Positions 31,722 through 43,397 of a stretch of DNA of 64,000 bases are shown one piece after another. Made by a program: the position numbers and the translations under genes. This DNA is from Lethocerus indicus (lineage: Eukaryota > Arthropoda > Insecta > Hemiptera > Belostomatidae). The notes under the pieces are model-generated. The model ran no database searches, was not told where the DNA came from, and was given only the letters and a program-made list of their open reading frames with translations. Location of the stretch: assembly GCA_019843655.1 (NCBI GenBank), contig JACDQD010000010.1, positions 5,935,637 through 5,999,636 of the forward strand, in the 5' to 3' direction. Numbering within the stretch: position 1 is the first letter of the stretch; every line of letters begins with the position of its first letter.

Positions 31722-32024
31722 CATCGACTAAGTTGCCAAATCCCGGTTCCTGAAGTTCCACTCCTGCGTTTTTTCCTCATCCCTAATCCACTCCCCGTTC
31801 AGTCCTTTCCTCTCTTACCCATCCATTAACCCCCGCGATGGCTTAAACGCCGCTGGCCTAGAGATCTTCTTAGCCTTAGACTATAATTGTTCTTGTGTCA
31901 AAAGTGCCATCTTCGGGTGGTTTCTTTTATCACGATATGCATGTGAAAAAAAAATACAGACAGCATTTGTACTTATAATATTCAGTGTTGATTGTGTACA
32001 ATAAAAAAGGTTAAAAAAAATTCT
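31718..32024 (+). mobile_element. Family L LINE 3' end interrupting family P
   Basis: Starts within ACCGACATCGACTAAGTTGC and continues CAAATCCCGGTTCCTGAAGT, TACCCATCCATTAACCCCC and the complete first-type 3' UTR, ending TTGTGTACAATAAAAAAGG and an A-run. This is a 5'-truncated insertion that shares ATACCGAC with the end of the P extension. It shows the clearest first-type UTR. Confidence 0.9.
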
Positions 32025-33143
32025 TAGCATCGGGAGAAATGCGATAGGCGCCAGACTATGTCCCGGATCGCGTCGCACGATTAGAGCGCGGGGGTCGACC
32101 CCACTGCCAATGTGAGGGAAAACTTCGCGCTCACGCGCGCGCCGCGGCGCATTGTCCCGTGCGGAAAGTGATTAATGGCAAGGACGGAAAGCCCGTCGAG
32201 CGGTTCCGCGGGAGTTTTTCCGACCGCCGGGAGACAACAATGGGGAAATTCGGAGGAGAAAAGAAGTGCGCGTAGGCCGCGAGTAAGCCTCCGGCTATCG
32301 GAGCCGGACGCCGGTCCCAGCCCTCCGGGGATTAACTCCACAATATTACACTCAATTGCGCCGTCTCTCTCTTGGAAAACTCTCGCTCGAGTTTTCCGAC
32401 CTCGCTGTACTAACACGAAATATTCTTCGGGAAAGCGGACTGACAGGTGCAGAAGAATAGCAGCACTTGGAAAATACCTAAAAATTGGTATTCAGTTTAA
32501 GGATTTCAATGGGATATTTTGCAGGATATCATTGGAATTTTAACAAAAGATTTAACCGGCCCCTTATATCCACCATATATTTCAAAATTAAGTAGGTATT
32601 TCATTAGATACTCTATTGAAAAATATATACCGCCAAAAGGTTTTACGTCATTCCAAGGTAAATAGTGTCGTCCATTTATTAAAAAGCCAGCCATAGTTAC
32701 TCATAGAACTTTCATTTTGTGCGTGAGCGAATGACTTTCGCTTTAATTTGAAGGGCAGCCCGGTAGCGTTTCATTGTTCAGATATATAATAATAGTGCGC
32801 TCATAATTAATTACTCCGAGAATTCTATTTATTTCCCCGCTCAGTTTTCAGTCTAAGCCTTTGGTTAAAAAATTGATCTTTTAAATAATTTAAAATAATG
32901 CCATTAAATAAATAAATTTATTTCTTTGAAAGTCGGCCCCTCTGATGTTCCCCTTACCCTGTCCAATTAAGAATTAATGTCGCCATCGTTAAAGTTACCC
33001 AGTGAAATTGGAAAGGCCGAGGAGAAATATTCTGCCGTATTCCAGAGCTGTTTCTGTCATTATAGCGGTATTACTCTTTTATATTGCACTATCCTGTTTG
33101 CATGGTCACTCTACTGGTACCGCCTACTTATTGAACGGATCGT
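32025..33143. other. Unique stretch
   Basis: 32040-32440 is CpG-rich with opposing frames of 111 and 122 codons of unremarkable composition. 32450-33140 is AT-rich. It leads into the minisatellite. Confidence 0.55.
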
Positions 33144-34057
33144 GCGGGTTAGTATTAGACGCGCCGTATTTGTAAATAATAATGTAGTCATGCGGGTTAG
33201 TATTAGACGCGCCGTACTTTTAAATAATAATGTCCGTCATGCGGGTTAGTATTAGATGCGCCGTATTTTTAAATAATAATGTAATATTGCGGGTTAGCAT
33301 TAGACGCGCCGTATTTTTAAATAATAATGTAAGTCATGCGGGTTAGTATTAGATGCGCCGTATTTTTAAATAATAATGTAATATTGCGGGTTAGTATTAG
33401 ACGCGCCGTATTTTTAAATAATAATGTCCGTCATACGGGTTAGTATTAGACGCGCCGTATTTTTAAATAATAATGTACGTCATGCGGGTTAGTATTAGAC
33501 GCGCCGTATTTTTAAATAATAATGTCCGTCATGCGGGTTAGTATTAGACGCGCCGTATTTGTAAATAATAATGTAGTCATGCGGGTTAGTATTAGACGCG
33601 CCGTATTTGTAAATAATAATGTACGTATTGCGGGTTAGTATTAGACGCGCCGTATTTGTAAATAATAATGTAGACGTATCATGCGGGTTAGTATTAGACG
33701 CGCCGTATTCTTGTACATAATAATAATGTAGTCATGCGGGTTAGTATTAGACGCGCCGTATTTTTAAATAATAATGTACGTATTGCGGGTTAGTATTAGA
33801 CGCGCCGTATTTTTAAATAATAATATAGTCATGCGGGTTAGTATTAGACGCGCCGTACTTTTAAATAATAATGTCCGTCATACGGGTTAGTATTAGACGC
33901 GCCGTATTTTTAAATAATAATGTACGTATTGCGGGTTAGTATTAGACGCGCCGTATTTTTAAATAATAATGTACGTCATACGGGTTAGTATTAGACGCGC
34001 CGTATTCGTAAATAATAATGTACGTATTGCTGGTTAGCATTAGACGCGCCGTACTGA
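33144..34057. repeat. 49-bp minisatellite, 19 copies
   Basis: Nineteen tandem units of GCGGGTTAGTATTAGACGCG, CCGTATTTTTAAATAATAAT and a variable linker. Unit starts are spaced 48-49 bp apart except two 53-bp steps (33630-33683 and 33683-33736). The GACGCGCC core is nearly invariant. Linkers vary among GTAGTCAT, GTCCGTCAT, GTACGTCAT, GTACGTATT, GTAAGTCAT and GTAATATT. Copies 3 and 5 share both GATGCGCC and the GTAATATT linker, indicating duplication of a two-unit block. The last unit stops after GCGCCGTACT. Confidence 0.97.
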
Positions 34058-35235
34058 TTGGAATATATACTGACAGCAAACTTATCGTATTAAACATTTT
34101 GAATTGACGTTTCGCCACCGCCTTTATTACAATAAAGTGTATATAAAACTTCATAATGAAGTTCTTCAAAATAAATACAATTAATTAAAGTTCTAATTAG
34201 GCCAGAAAATGCGGGTTACTCTTATTATTGACGTTATTCACTGATCCTTTGGTGTATTAATTCTAATTTCATTCAAATTTGTGCCAACATTAACCTTCCT
34301 TTTGGTAGTGTTATTGCTTTTTTTAATATCAGTGTAATTTCGCATCGGCCTCTGTGAGCGGTAGTCAGTTCATAAATTGAAGTCACTTAGTTCGATAGTG
34401 CCGTTCGGTAATGGGTCCTAGCGGCACAATTACTTGAGAATTAAAATATGCAAATAGCCTTAAGTGGAGAAAATCCTTTCGACCTAAGCCGTAATTGTTG
34501 TAAATGTTATTTTATGTTTACTGTACAGGCAAACCTCTGGCTGTAATAATTCAGCCGCGGGCTCTCTCTCTCTCTCTCTTTCTCTCGAGGGAGAAAATAT
34601 GTCAGATTCGCAATACTGAAATAAATAATGATTCGAATATTCGAAAATACCCGGTTAATGATCGCGAGCCTACAGCGTGTTTTTAGTCAGGGAACTGCCT
34701 CCGTTATCTTGGTACGAAAGTGTGACCGCGATGTTTTTATGGGTGAATGGAAAATCGGAAGCTCCGTATGCTAAATTATGCATACGGGAGTCGATAAACG
34801 TGGGGGGTAAACTGAGATAACTCCGGGGAACTGTATTGGCGCGATGAATAATGCGATTGGAACTGTAGGCTCGGCTTCCAAAGTCCTGGTCAGAAAGGAC
34901 CTTGTAACTGGTGAAAGGTATTAGTATAATTTTTTTTTATAATTACACATAATTTTTCTGGATCTGGATCCGGTTAAATAAATCAAATGTTTCTTTAATA
35001 TGTTAGAATGCTCCATCGAATAAAAGAATTTTAATTTTCTTTATCGAATCGCTTGGCACATTGTGAAAGTATGTTACCACAACTGACCTGATTATCTGAA
35101 GTAAAATTTATGTTTTCTAAAGTGTAAGAGTTGACGGTTTTCCACTACTTACTTTCTGCTTCCATTAACTAGTCGCCAGACAGTATTGAGAACAGAACTT
35201 CCAAAAAAGAAAACAAAAAACTGTCCATTAGCTGA
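34058..35235. other. Unique stretch
   Basis: AT-rich, with a (CT)n-like run at about 34561-34586 and a moderate GC patch at 34680-34900. No gene or named repeat was recognised. Confidence 0.55.
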
Positions 35236-35280
35236 TTTTTGTCCTGCGCTAGACCGCTTTTGGCTTCTCGCCATCATCAG
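35236..35280 (+). mobile_element. Family P arm relic
   Basis: GTCCTGCGCTAGACCGCTTT and GGCTTCTCGCCATCATCAG match the central part of the P arm with several substitutions. Read on the minus strand the core is CTGATGATGGCGAGAAGCC, a variant still fitting CUGANGA, but GAAA has become AAAA. No other arm is present. Confidence 0.6.
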
Positions 35281-35991
35281 TTTACCTCTCGGGCGTATAA
35301 TTTGAAACTGTAAATTTATTTTTATTATTTCGTGTTCCTCGTGGAGTGAGAGTGAAAATCGGGTTTCAAGTACGATCCGCTCGGGGTCGAAGGGACGGAT
35401 CCCTTTCTTCCGCCCGCAGTGTTCGTAATACTTCCCGTTTAATTTTCAGTCCAACCACCCCCCCCCGCCCCCTCCATACCGCCTTTCCCCTCGTCCATTT
35501 TCGCCGGCCCCATTGTTTTCATTTTCGCGACAAAACACCGCGGATGAGAAACAAAAAAAAAGAGCGACAAAAAATTGGACGGCCGTTTTCTGGAATATTC
35601 ATATTTCTGCGGGTTTCGAAAATTAATACCGAGATTGAGAAGGAAGCTCGTGCCCCGGTTCAGGGGTGGTGTGCCTTAGGTTTAGAGGGTTGGGAGGGAG
35701 GCGGGGGGTTGGATCTAGGGACACGGCCGAACCATTAATCAGAACTCTCCCATCCCCCTAGCGAAGCCCCCCCCTACCCTTAATTAATTCCACGGTCGGG
35801 GGAGGCAAGTTGGACTCGAACCATTTATCACAGACCTTTTAGTTCGGTCGGACCCCTCCCCTTGTTTACACTGATATTAATAATTAACTTGTCATCAATA
35901 ATTATGTAACCGTTCAAGGTCCTTAGGGAACTCCCCACGTGGTCATCGGTTGAAAAACGTCCGGCGCTGTCAGGAAATTCCTTCTGCAGAA
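35281..35991. other. Unique stretch, GC-rich
   Basis: 35340-35870 is CpG-rich with C-runs of up to 9. A 130-codon plus-strand frame there is not gene-like. A perfect B-box-like 11-mer occurs on the minus strand at about 35813-35823 without a credible tRNA around it. Confidence 0.5.
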
Positions 35992-36128
35992 TCACGTGGA
36001 ATCCCAATAAGCCGAAAATTTGGACTTTTAAGACCATTAATAAAACGGACATAAAAATTGACCTTAAGTAACAAACTGACAATAAAGCGATACTTAAACC
36101 GACACAGACATACGGTATAGAGCTATGG

Positions 36129-36187
36129 GAAAAAACGCATCGGACACTTTCTTTAAGTCCCCTCCTACCGAGAAGTAGAAAGAGCCG
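36129..36187 (+). repeat. Family D segment, copy 2
   Basis: AAAAACGCATCGGACACTTT, CTTTAAGTCCCCTCCTACC and GAGAAGTAGAAAGAGCC correspond to the reverse complement of 19333-19399. The two copies differ at only a few positions. Confidence 0.85.
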
Positions 36188-36226
36188 ATTTCCCATCCTT
36201 AATGCTCCCCGGTCGGGTAGTGCTTA

Positions 36227-36441
36227 ATGCCGGGGAACGGGCCTACTGAAGTTCTTTCGAAGTTAACGATGAAGTTGCAGCATGCTTCACTACATCAACG
36301 AATGATAATGTCAAAAAGCGAGTGGTGAAAATCTGAGAGATCAACTAGAACCGATAAAGTCATAAGGGTTTTTCGGGATTAAACTGCATATGTTTGTGCG
36401 CACGTAGTTTTCGCACTTCAGAATTCTTTCTCACGCGTCGA
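36227..36441 (+). repeat. Family E repeat, copy 1
   Basis: GGAACGGGCCTACTGAAGTT through GCAGCATGCTTCACTACAT, AAATCTGAGAGATCAACTAG and CGCACTTCAGAATTCTTTCT matches the reverse complement of 52913-53122 with substitutions. One copy can be read as a 78-codon lysine- and arginine-rich frame, the other is broken, and no family is recognised. Confidence 0.85.
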
Positions 36442-36665
36442 GAAAGTCGACGAAGTCCCTTTTCTCTCTTACACATCCGTTATCCCCCCCGCGTCGGCTT
36501 AAACACCGCTGGCCTAGAGATCTTCTTAGCCCTTAGTTCATAATTGTTCTTGTGTCAAAAGTGCCGTCATTGGGTGGTTCTTTTATCACGAAATACATGT
36601 GAAAAAAAATGCATACAGCATTTGTAATTATAACATTCAATGTAAATTGTACAAAATAAAAAAAT

Positions 36666-38390
36666 ACTGCGGAATACTTAAATATTCTTTGCCGCAACGA
36701 ATTTAAAACAAATACCCTCCACAATTATTTTGACATATTACTTGCAACCCTCTGCCCCCACACAAAGGATAGATTTTTATAATCTACTTCTCAAGAGTTG
36801 AAACTATTTTATATTTTAGATATCTCGGCCGTTTACTAAATGGTCGAGTATGGGACGGAGTGAAAAGTGATTGGGACCGGGGCCGCCCCTATCCGCACCT
36901 AATATGGAGCCGGGTTAATTATAACGAATTCGAAGGTTCCCCAGATAGAACACGGCCTCTGGATGGGATTATGTACCCGGGGAGATACCTTAAAACTTAT
37001 TTGGCCCGAGGCCCGAGGGTGATACGACGCCCCATTAGACTTGAGAGGGCCCCCCGACCAACCGATAAACGGGTAATTTCAATCGGTTTTGGCCCCCACT
37101 TAAAATCCAGGAATATAGCCGGGCGCCCGGTCCGAAATAACCGGGGCGAAAGGGTGTATAAATAAATTTTTGATCGAGAGGACAGATTTTATTTTTATGA
37201 CCGACAATGTAACGACGTTTAATTCGAATCATTTTCTGCCCCATAGTGGGTGTACAGAAGGCGTGATGAAAAAGTGTAAAGTTGATTCCAGTCTCGAGTT
37301 GGGAACAGCGGGTATTTCAACTTAATTAACTTATTAAGCGGAATGCCCTCGCGTGACAGAGAAATGTGAAATCTTCTTTCACAGCGATTTGTCGGGAATT
37401 TTATATCTGTATAAAGCCTATTCTGGGCGATAAATCCATCACTAATGGGAAACCGAGAATGAGTTATTGGGAAATCAGGTATAAGGTTAATTTGAATAAA
37501 AATTGGAGTAGTTTTTTTCTTAGTCATGATAAACCCCGGCAGCGAGAGCGGATCGACAGCTAATTCTTTTCGCTGGACTAAAAACCAAAAGCACAGTTTA
37601 CGTCTCGAAGTTTCTAAGTCATGACTCTCGAATATTTTATTTACCCCGAACCTATTTCGGCAAAGTATTTCGGGAGAAAAAGAAATGTTTTGGCAATCCT
37701 GTGACTTGGGACAGGTCGGTCGGCAGTTTTTAGTCTGTTTACAAACAGGCGGACAGTCCATGTGCCAACCGGCTTTAAATAGATTTTGCTCCGGGCAATT
37801 CTAAACGCGCCCTTTGAAACAAAGTATCGAGTTCGCATAAATCCTGTAGAACTATTTAGCCGTATGCTAAATATTGTAGGGCCGTTTGAATGGGTTTCAC
37901 TGTGACATATTCTTATACTGAGCAGATCGTATAGATGTGACGATTTTTATTTTACATTATAAAAAAATACAGAGCCAGATAAAGGTAACTATTCCACTTT
38001 TTTTTACAGGGGAAACGTTTGAAAATGATTGTCACGTGAGTCGGCAGTGTCAAATTCTCTAATTTGGAATAACGACTAAAACTCCTGTTTGCCGATACCG
38101 CGGAAATATCCGTGGATTTTGCATCACTGTAGTAAATAAATAACTATCGCTTATTTTTTTTTCGAGTAGTTCGATCATGTTGCCCACCGCCCTTTTCCGG
38201 TAATTAGACGAAAAAATATCCTGCGATAAATGCCATCAGGTACGACTGAATACTAGAATCCAAACTAATTTCGGAAAACAATCAGGAAATTCGACGGAAG
38301 ATAAAACTTTCTCCTAAATGAGATTCCGCTTGATACTCACGTGTTTTGTAGATGTGGAAATAATAAATAAGTAAACGTGGAAAGAAAAAG
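36666..38390. other. Unique stretch
   Basis: 36830-37160 is GC-rich. The minus strand is open for 180 codons at 37219-37761, the longest frame in this part. Its translation has five Cys near the start but no recognisable domain and an ordinary random-like composition. It was not called a gene. Confidence 0.5.
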
Positions 38391-38805
38391 TAATATTTTT
38401 TTTGTAGATTTCGTATGTTTCTGTCTCCTCTCGCTGGTTCGGTCTTTCGCTAGACAGGTTTCGACTGCTCACCACGTCTCGTGTATACATTGTCTTGTCA
38501 TTGTGTTTTTGAGGGATGTTGTTTGTCTTATTTATATAGTCTTCGTCGGATTATCGGTCAAATATATATTTGATCGCACGACTGGTCACAACTATTAGGC
38601 TCTGACTTCCAAATATACGGCAGTACAAGTGACAGTGAGCGCAGTGACCGATGCCCGAAAAACTTTCAAAGTACCAAAAGTGACTAACACTGTACTGAAG
38701 ATGGCTAAAGGACGAAACCAGCGAGGGGAGACAGAAAACCACGAAATCTACGGTATTCCAACCCCTAGCAGACCACAGAACACGTATGTTAAACTAATAT
38801 TTTTG
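38391..38805. mobile_element. Family P foldback, both arms plus internal region, copy 10
   Basis: The element spans about 38403-38794, flanked by TAATATTTTT (38391-38400 and 38795-38804). The left end starts at GTAGATTTCGTATG without an extension. The internal region includes CTTCGTCGGATTATCGGTC, the 16-bp palindrome TCAAATATATATTTGA (38558-38573) and GACTGGTCACAACTATTAGG. The inverted arm runs from CAGTACAAGTGACAGTGAG to CGAAATCTACGG and ends with the extension GGTATTCCAACCCC..GTATGTTAAAC. The ribozyme-like block is damaged in both arms. Confidence 0.88.
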
Positions 38806-41800
38806 TTGTTATAATATAAATATTTCCGGAGTATATTTAGAGTTCTGTTCAAAGGCGAGCGGTGTAAAATGGCGGTCGGGCCGTGTCCATCGCGGGGACC
38901 TTTCAGTGCGCGGGTGTCACCCACGGTTGAAGGCTCTCGGGCATGTGTGACGGGGGTTCGGAGGCAGATCGCCCTGTCAAAAGCAAATACTTTAATTAAA
39001 ACTTGTCCTACACGGCAGCCCGTTTTCGGCCGGCGAGACTGAGCGATGAGGGACGGTGAAATAGGGCGGCGGTGGAGGGTGCAAGGAGGACCGTGGGAGG
39101 GGTCGGAAGTGTTAGTTGCTTTCAAAAACAAATTAACACCGCCACCCTCCCCCCCCACCCTCCCCGCCAAAGAGAACGCGTCGTTAACAGGTTGATAATT
39201 AGTTGTTTCTCTGCCGCTGCTCCGGCTATGGAAAGCTTTGATGGAAAACCGGGCAAGAGACTGAGACGGGAGCCAAAAAGGGATAAGACCGGAAAGCGTT
39301 TGGGGCGGGGGGGGTGGAGTTTTAAAATATTGACAGGACCCACCCCCTTTCCCGCGTCCACCCTTAAATTCCCCTTCTCCCCCTCTCAGATTTTAAGCCC
39401 GTCTATTTTTCAGCTGGGTATAGGGGGAGGGCCTCAATCAGGTTGTTGTTCAGCGCCCAGATCACGTCTTCCGCCAACTCGTCCCGGGCAAAAATTATTC
39501 CAGATCCCGCTTTAATGGTAATGGGACAGAGGCTAAACGCTGTCCGGATCCATCTCCCGAATTCACAAATTGTTTTCTGACCGGTGTCTACCTCCGACCA
39601 ATCCCTTGTTTCAAGTCTCGATTGCCACGCTGAATCTGACACTGAGGAACCTACTTACCTATTTTATTATTTACTGTCCACTTCTCAAAAATCTTCTCTC
39701 CCCAAAATCTTCTTGAGGGCATGATTTTTTTAGCAGTGTAACAATTTTTATTTTAATGAACGGTACTCATGAAAAATTCTTACGTAATATAAACTGCAAC
39801 AGTACGATTCTGGCATCAATTGCAAAATACAAATACGCCAGAAATATTTAGGTGCTTTAGATTAAACTTACATCAAAATTATTGTGAGAGAATATTATTA
39901 TTTGGAGGTATTGCTACTCAATAGAAATACCTCAATAAAAACCGCATTCGGCGCGGGAAGTGAGAAGAAAAAAAGCGTTTCCCGAAACATTTTTAGGTAT
40001 AATATTCCTATCGTTGAAGTATCCAAAATGAAGTATCCATCGATCAGATCACAAATTCCTATCTTCCGCGGTCTTATAAATCCGGTAGAAAGCCGTGGTA
40101 CTTTTTCCTTCTTGCACAATATTGAATGGATAAAATATAACGGTGGCATTGGAGAAATCAATCCAAACGTAATGAAACTTAACATTGAAAAATCTGTTGG
40201 CCTCTCTAAGAAATATCAAAAGAAAACTAGTCCCATTCGATGGATCTATTCCTTTATTTTTCTTTATCAATGAGAAATTGTGATGTTTCACAACTGTTCC
40301 TACTACTTCTAAATAATACCTACGAGATAAAAATTGTAGTATAATTTTGTTTCTTTATTAGCGAGGATAAAATTAAGTAAACCAATAGGTCCTAGTTCCC
40401 GTGATAATGTTTTAATGTATTTTATTTTTTCGCGAGCATATTTGAAGGACGCCCATTTACTCGAGGCTGTCGAATATAGAGCTCTTCGGAGCTGTGAAAT
40501 TTCCCGCGGACTCAGTAACTGAATCCGATTTGAAGCTGCGGTCGGCAACACGTGTTGAAGAAAGACAAGCTGCCCTGTGCAGGGGGAAGTGTGCGGCGGC
40601 GGAACAACTTGCATCTGGGACAATTTATTGCCCTTGCGGGAACTGTTACTGTCGCCCTTTCCGAGAACAATATCTAAATTACTGTCCCGGTTCACTGAGC
40701 GTTTTCTGCAGCGTTATTTAATTTGAGTTAATATCGTTTCATTTTCTTCAATACAATTTAATTTACAGTTTCACTGATTTTAGGGGCTTCTATATTTTAT
40801 TGCCAAGGAGTTAAAATATAATTATAGATGTTTGGTTGTATAAAAAGTTGAATATAGATTAAATTTAGGCAATTGTATCATTCCGCCTAATTAAGTAACC
40901 AATCAGAAAACTGATTTTTTTTAATATTGAACAATTCGAATTAAATTAAAATTTTCCGAACTCTGAATTCCTTTCAGACAAGGAATATTATACGCGTAAT
41001 TTTTTTCTTCGATATATTTAATTAATTAAAAATCCAGTTTGTCTTTCCGTGGCGAAATCGACTGTTGCACCTATCCGCAAAGAAAGGCCCTGACTTCATG
41101 TGAAAAACATTGATTTTTTTCTCAAAAATACAAAATGAAATGTCTGTCCTGTATTGTTGGCTCCAAAGTTATTGGAAGAAATATTGTTGAATCTGCATTC
41201 CCCCGTTGTCACGGTATTTTTTTGATTTATCAGAATGTTGCAACGTTGTTTTTCTTCTCAATTTAACCTTTCCAGTGAGAAGGAGCTTGTTTGTGTATTA
41301 AAATTTACGATTTAGATATGCGAGCTGTGAAGACAGAATGCATCGGAAGGTTTGAGGGGAGGTCTTTTAACTCCAAATTAGATTTCCTCGATTTATCACC
41401 CATTATTAGGTCCTCAGAAAAATGTCGCAATTTTGGGACTATAAATTATAAGATAGCGTAAGGTCTTTTAGGCCGGATTTAGAAGCTAATCGAGTCGTGT
41501 TCAGTATGCTGGCCAACGCCTGCGGAGCTAATTAGGACCTCAGAGAAGTGCGAAACCTTAGAAGGCGGTGGGCGGTTAGTGATTGAAACTCAAGCCGTGC
41601 GCGGGCGAAGACCCTCAAACGGGGCCCTTAACTGACCCTGCGGGGCTTTGTCTTATCAGTGCGCGTTTTCAGTCTTCACTCTTACGGATTTTCTTCGCGC
41701 TACTGTGTTCGTTGTTTTCGGCCGGTTTTTACAACGTGTACCGGTACCGTTCGGAGTCGCCACCAACCAGAAATTCGGTAATATTAAAGAAAACAAATTG

Positions 41801-43397
41801 AAAACCTAAACTATTAACCAATCTATATCGTGAAATTGTATTATAAATAAAAAACGGCAATCATCCTGTATGGAGAAAGAATGTTATTAGGACTTATTCA
41901 ATCCTATTTTTTCAATATACCTGCGACAATTTATTTATTATCACAAACTAAGTTCCGGTTTGGAAGCGTAATACTGTTGGAAGAAGAGGGGTTGACTCCC
42001 ACCTATTTCTGGATTTTTCCCGTGTTAGGAAACCATCTGAGCAAACGCCTATGGAAAGGTTTGTGCCCCGTACGCGTGGATGCCCTCCGAGGCACACTTA
42101 CGGTTCCATCTTCAGTTTCCAGACGCAGGAAAAATCCTGGAAGGATTCCAGGATAATTCAACCCCTTACCTGTCCCGGCTAACCGAAGTAAAATCTAAAG
42201 AACCCTCGTTATAGATCAATGCGTTGATTATAACATGGCGACGCCGAGAATCAACAGATGAGCGTTCCCGCATTTCCGATGTTTTCCGGTTTTCTTTTTT
42301 CGGGGGTGTCGAGGTTTTCACCGCTATCAAGACGGCGGCGGCGGCGGAGGGAAAACTCCCCCGCCCTCACGACCAATCTTCCCGGAATGAATATTTAGGA
42401 CGCTCCGGCGGTGGGAGGCCGAGTCCTTGGCGTGTTCGAACAGATAAGGCGCGCGGTATTTGCTTTAAATTTATGTCTACGGGGCGTCCGCCGTAGGCCC
42501 GTTTTCCACGCGAATTATATATTCGCCCTCCGACGAGGAGGAAACCGAAACGATACATTTATTGTTTATTGGTTAGCGTCATGCCAGCGCCCCCCTCCCG
42601 CCTCCTTAAAAGTCGTTTGATTAAAGGGGGCGAGGACATGCCCGGAAAACATTAAAACTGTTTCTGAGTTCAAGCCCCAGGCGGGGGTTGGGGAAGGGGC
42701 TAAATCTCGACTTAACTTCGTTTCTTCAAACTTAAATCGGATTTAACTGACCTAGAAAATAAGTTATATATTAACCCTTAGCACTCGTATATTAATTGTA
42801 TTACACTGTACTCTTATTAATATTTAAGTATGTTATCTATCAACTCGGATTTTTTTTTCACATTCTATCGAAACAAAAACATTTTTATAGTAACATATTT
42901 CGTAACAACATATATATTTACAAAAAAAATTTATTTTTTTGATTTAGAGAGCAGGTTGGCCAGGGAAAGTAAAAATCTGTACTGTATGTATTAGAATAAC
43001 TAATAATTTTTAAGAATTATATAAAAGAATAAAAAATAATGTAGTTAATACAAAATAGTAAGAAACCGACATGTAAAAAAGATAATGAATGTGAAATTGA
43101 TTTGAAAAAAAAATCTAAAAATACAGATTCGAACATAAAATTCTGTGTGTGAATAAAATCCTTATATAACAATGCCTATTCAAATAGATCTATTGTTTAC
43201 TAAATTGATTGAAGCTTAATAAACATAAGTAAGATATTTCAAAAAAATGAAACATTATATTTTATAATTTTGTAATGTATGGTACCGACAAAATGTATTA
43301 TGACATACGAGTGCAAAGGGTTAAAGGTTATAAGCGCAAACTGTCGAATTTTTGGTCAATTTATAGGCGACTCTTAAATACAATAACTCCGACAAAA
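38806..43397. other. Long unique stretch, no gene recognised
   Basis: GC-rich patches at 38840-39620, 41500-41770 and 41990-42700 are separated by AT-rich DNA (39650-41480, 42720-43390). Frames reach 147 codons (39072-39515) and 129 codons (39884-40273) without domains. A Cys-containing 75-codon frame at 40494-40721 was examined and not accepted. No repeat family member was seen. Confidence 0.55.

Larger units (their letters stand above)
35992..36665 (+). mobile_element. Composite family L LINE interrupted by D and E segments
   Basis: LINE sequence at 35992-36127 (CACGTGGAATCCC to ATACGGTATAGAGCTATGGG), 36193-36212 (CATCCTTAATGCTCCCCGG) and 36445-36665 (GTCGACGAAGTCCC to the tail TTGTACAAAATAAAAAAATA) is in correct order. 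A family D piece lies at 36129-36187 and a family E piece at 36227-36441. The order suggests insertions or gap-filling with ectopic sequence inside an older LINE copy. Confidence 0.82.

Noticed and set aside
33144..34057. Array considered as a CRISPR array
   Set aside because: Units are contiguous with only short variable linkers of 8-9 bp, not unique spacers of 25-40 bp, and the genome is eukaryotic. It is a minisatellite.
33144..34057. Repeated TACTAAC on the minus strand of the minisatellite, like a yeast branch point
   Set aside because: It recurs only because the unit is tandemly repeated. No donor or acceptor sites are arranged around it.
35800..35870. Perfect B-box-like GGTTCGAGTCC on the minus strand
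   Set aside because: The flanking T-stem has only three pairs and no A-box or acceptor stem was found. A chance 11-mer is likely.
37219..37761. 180-codon minus-strand open frame with several N-terminal Cys
   Set aside because: No domain, no spaced zinc-binding pattern continuing through the frame and random-like composition. There is no splice or expression evidence.
40494..40721. 75-codon frame with CRGKC and CPCGNCYC
   Set aside because: Cysteines are not arranged in a recognisable family pattern, there is no signal peptide, and the frame is short and isolated.
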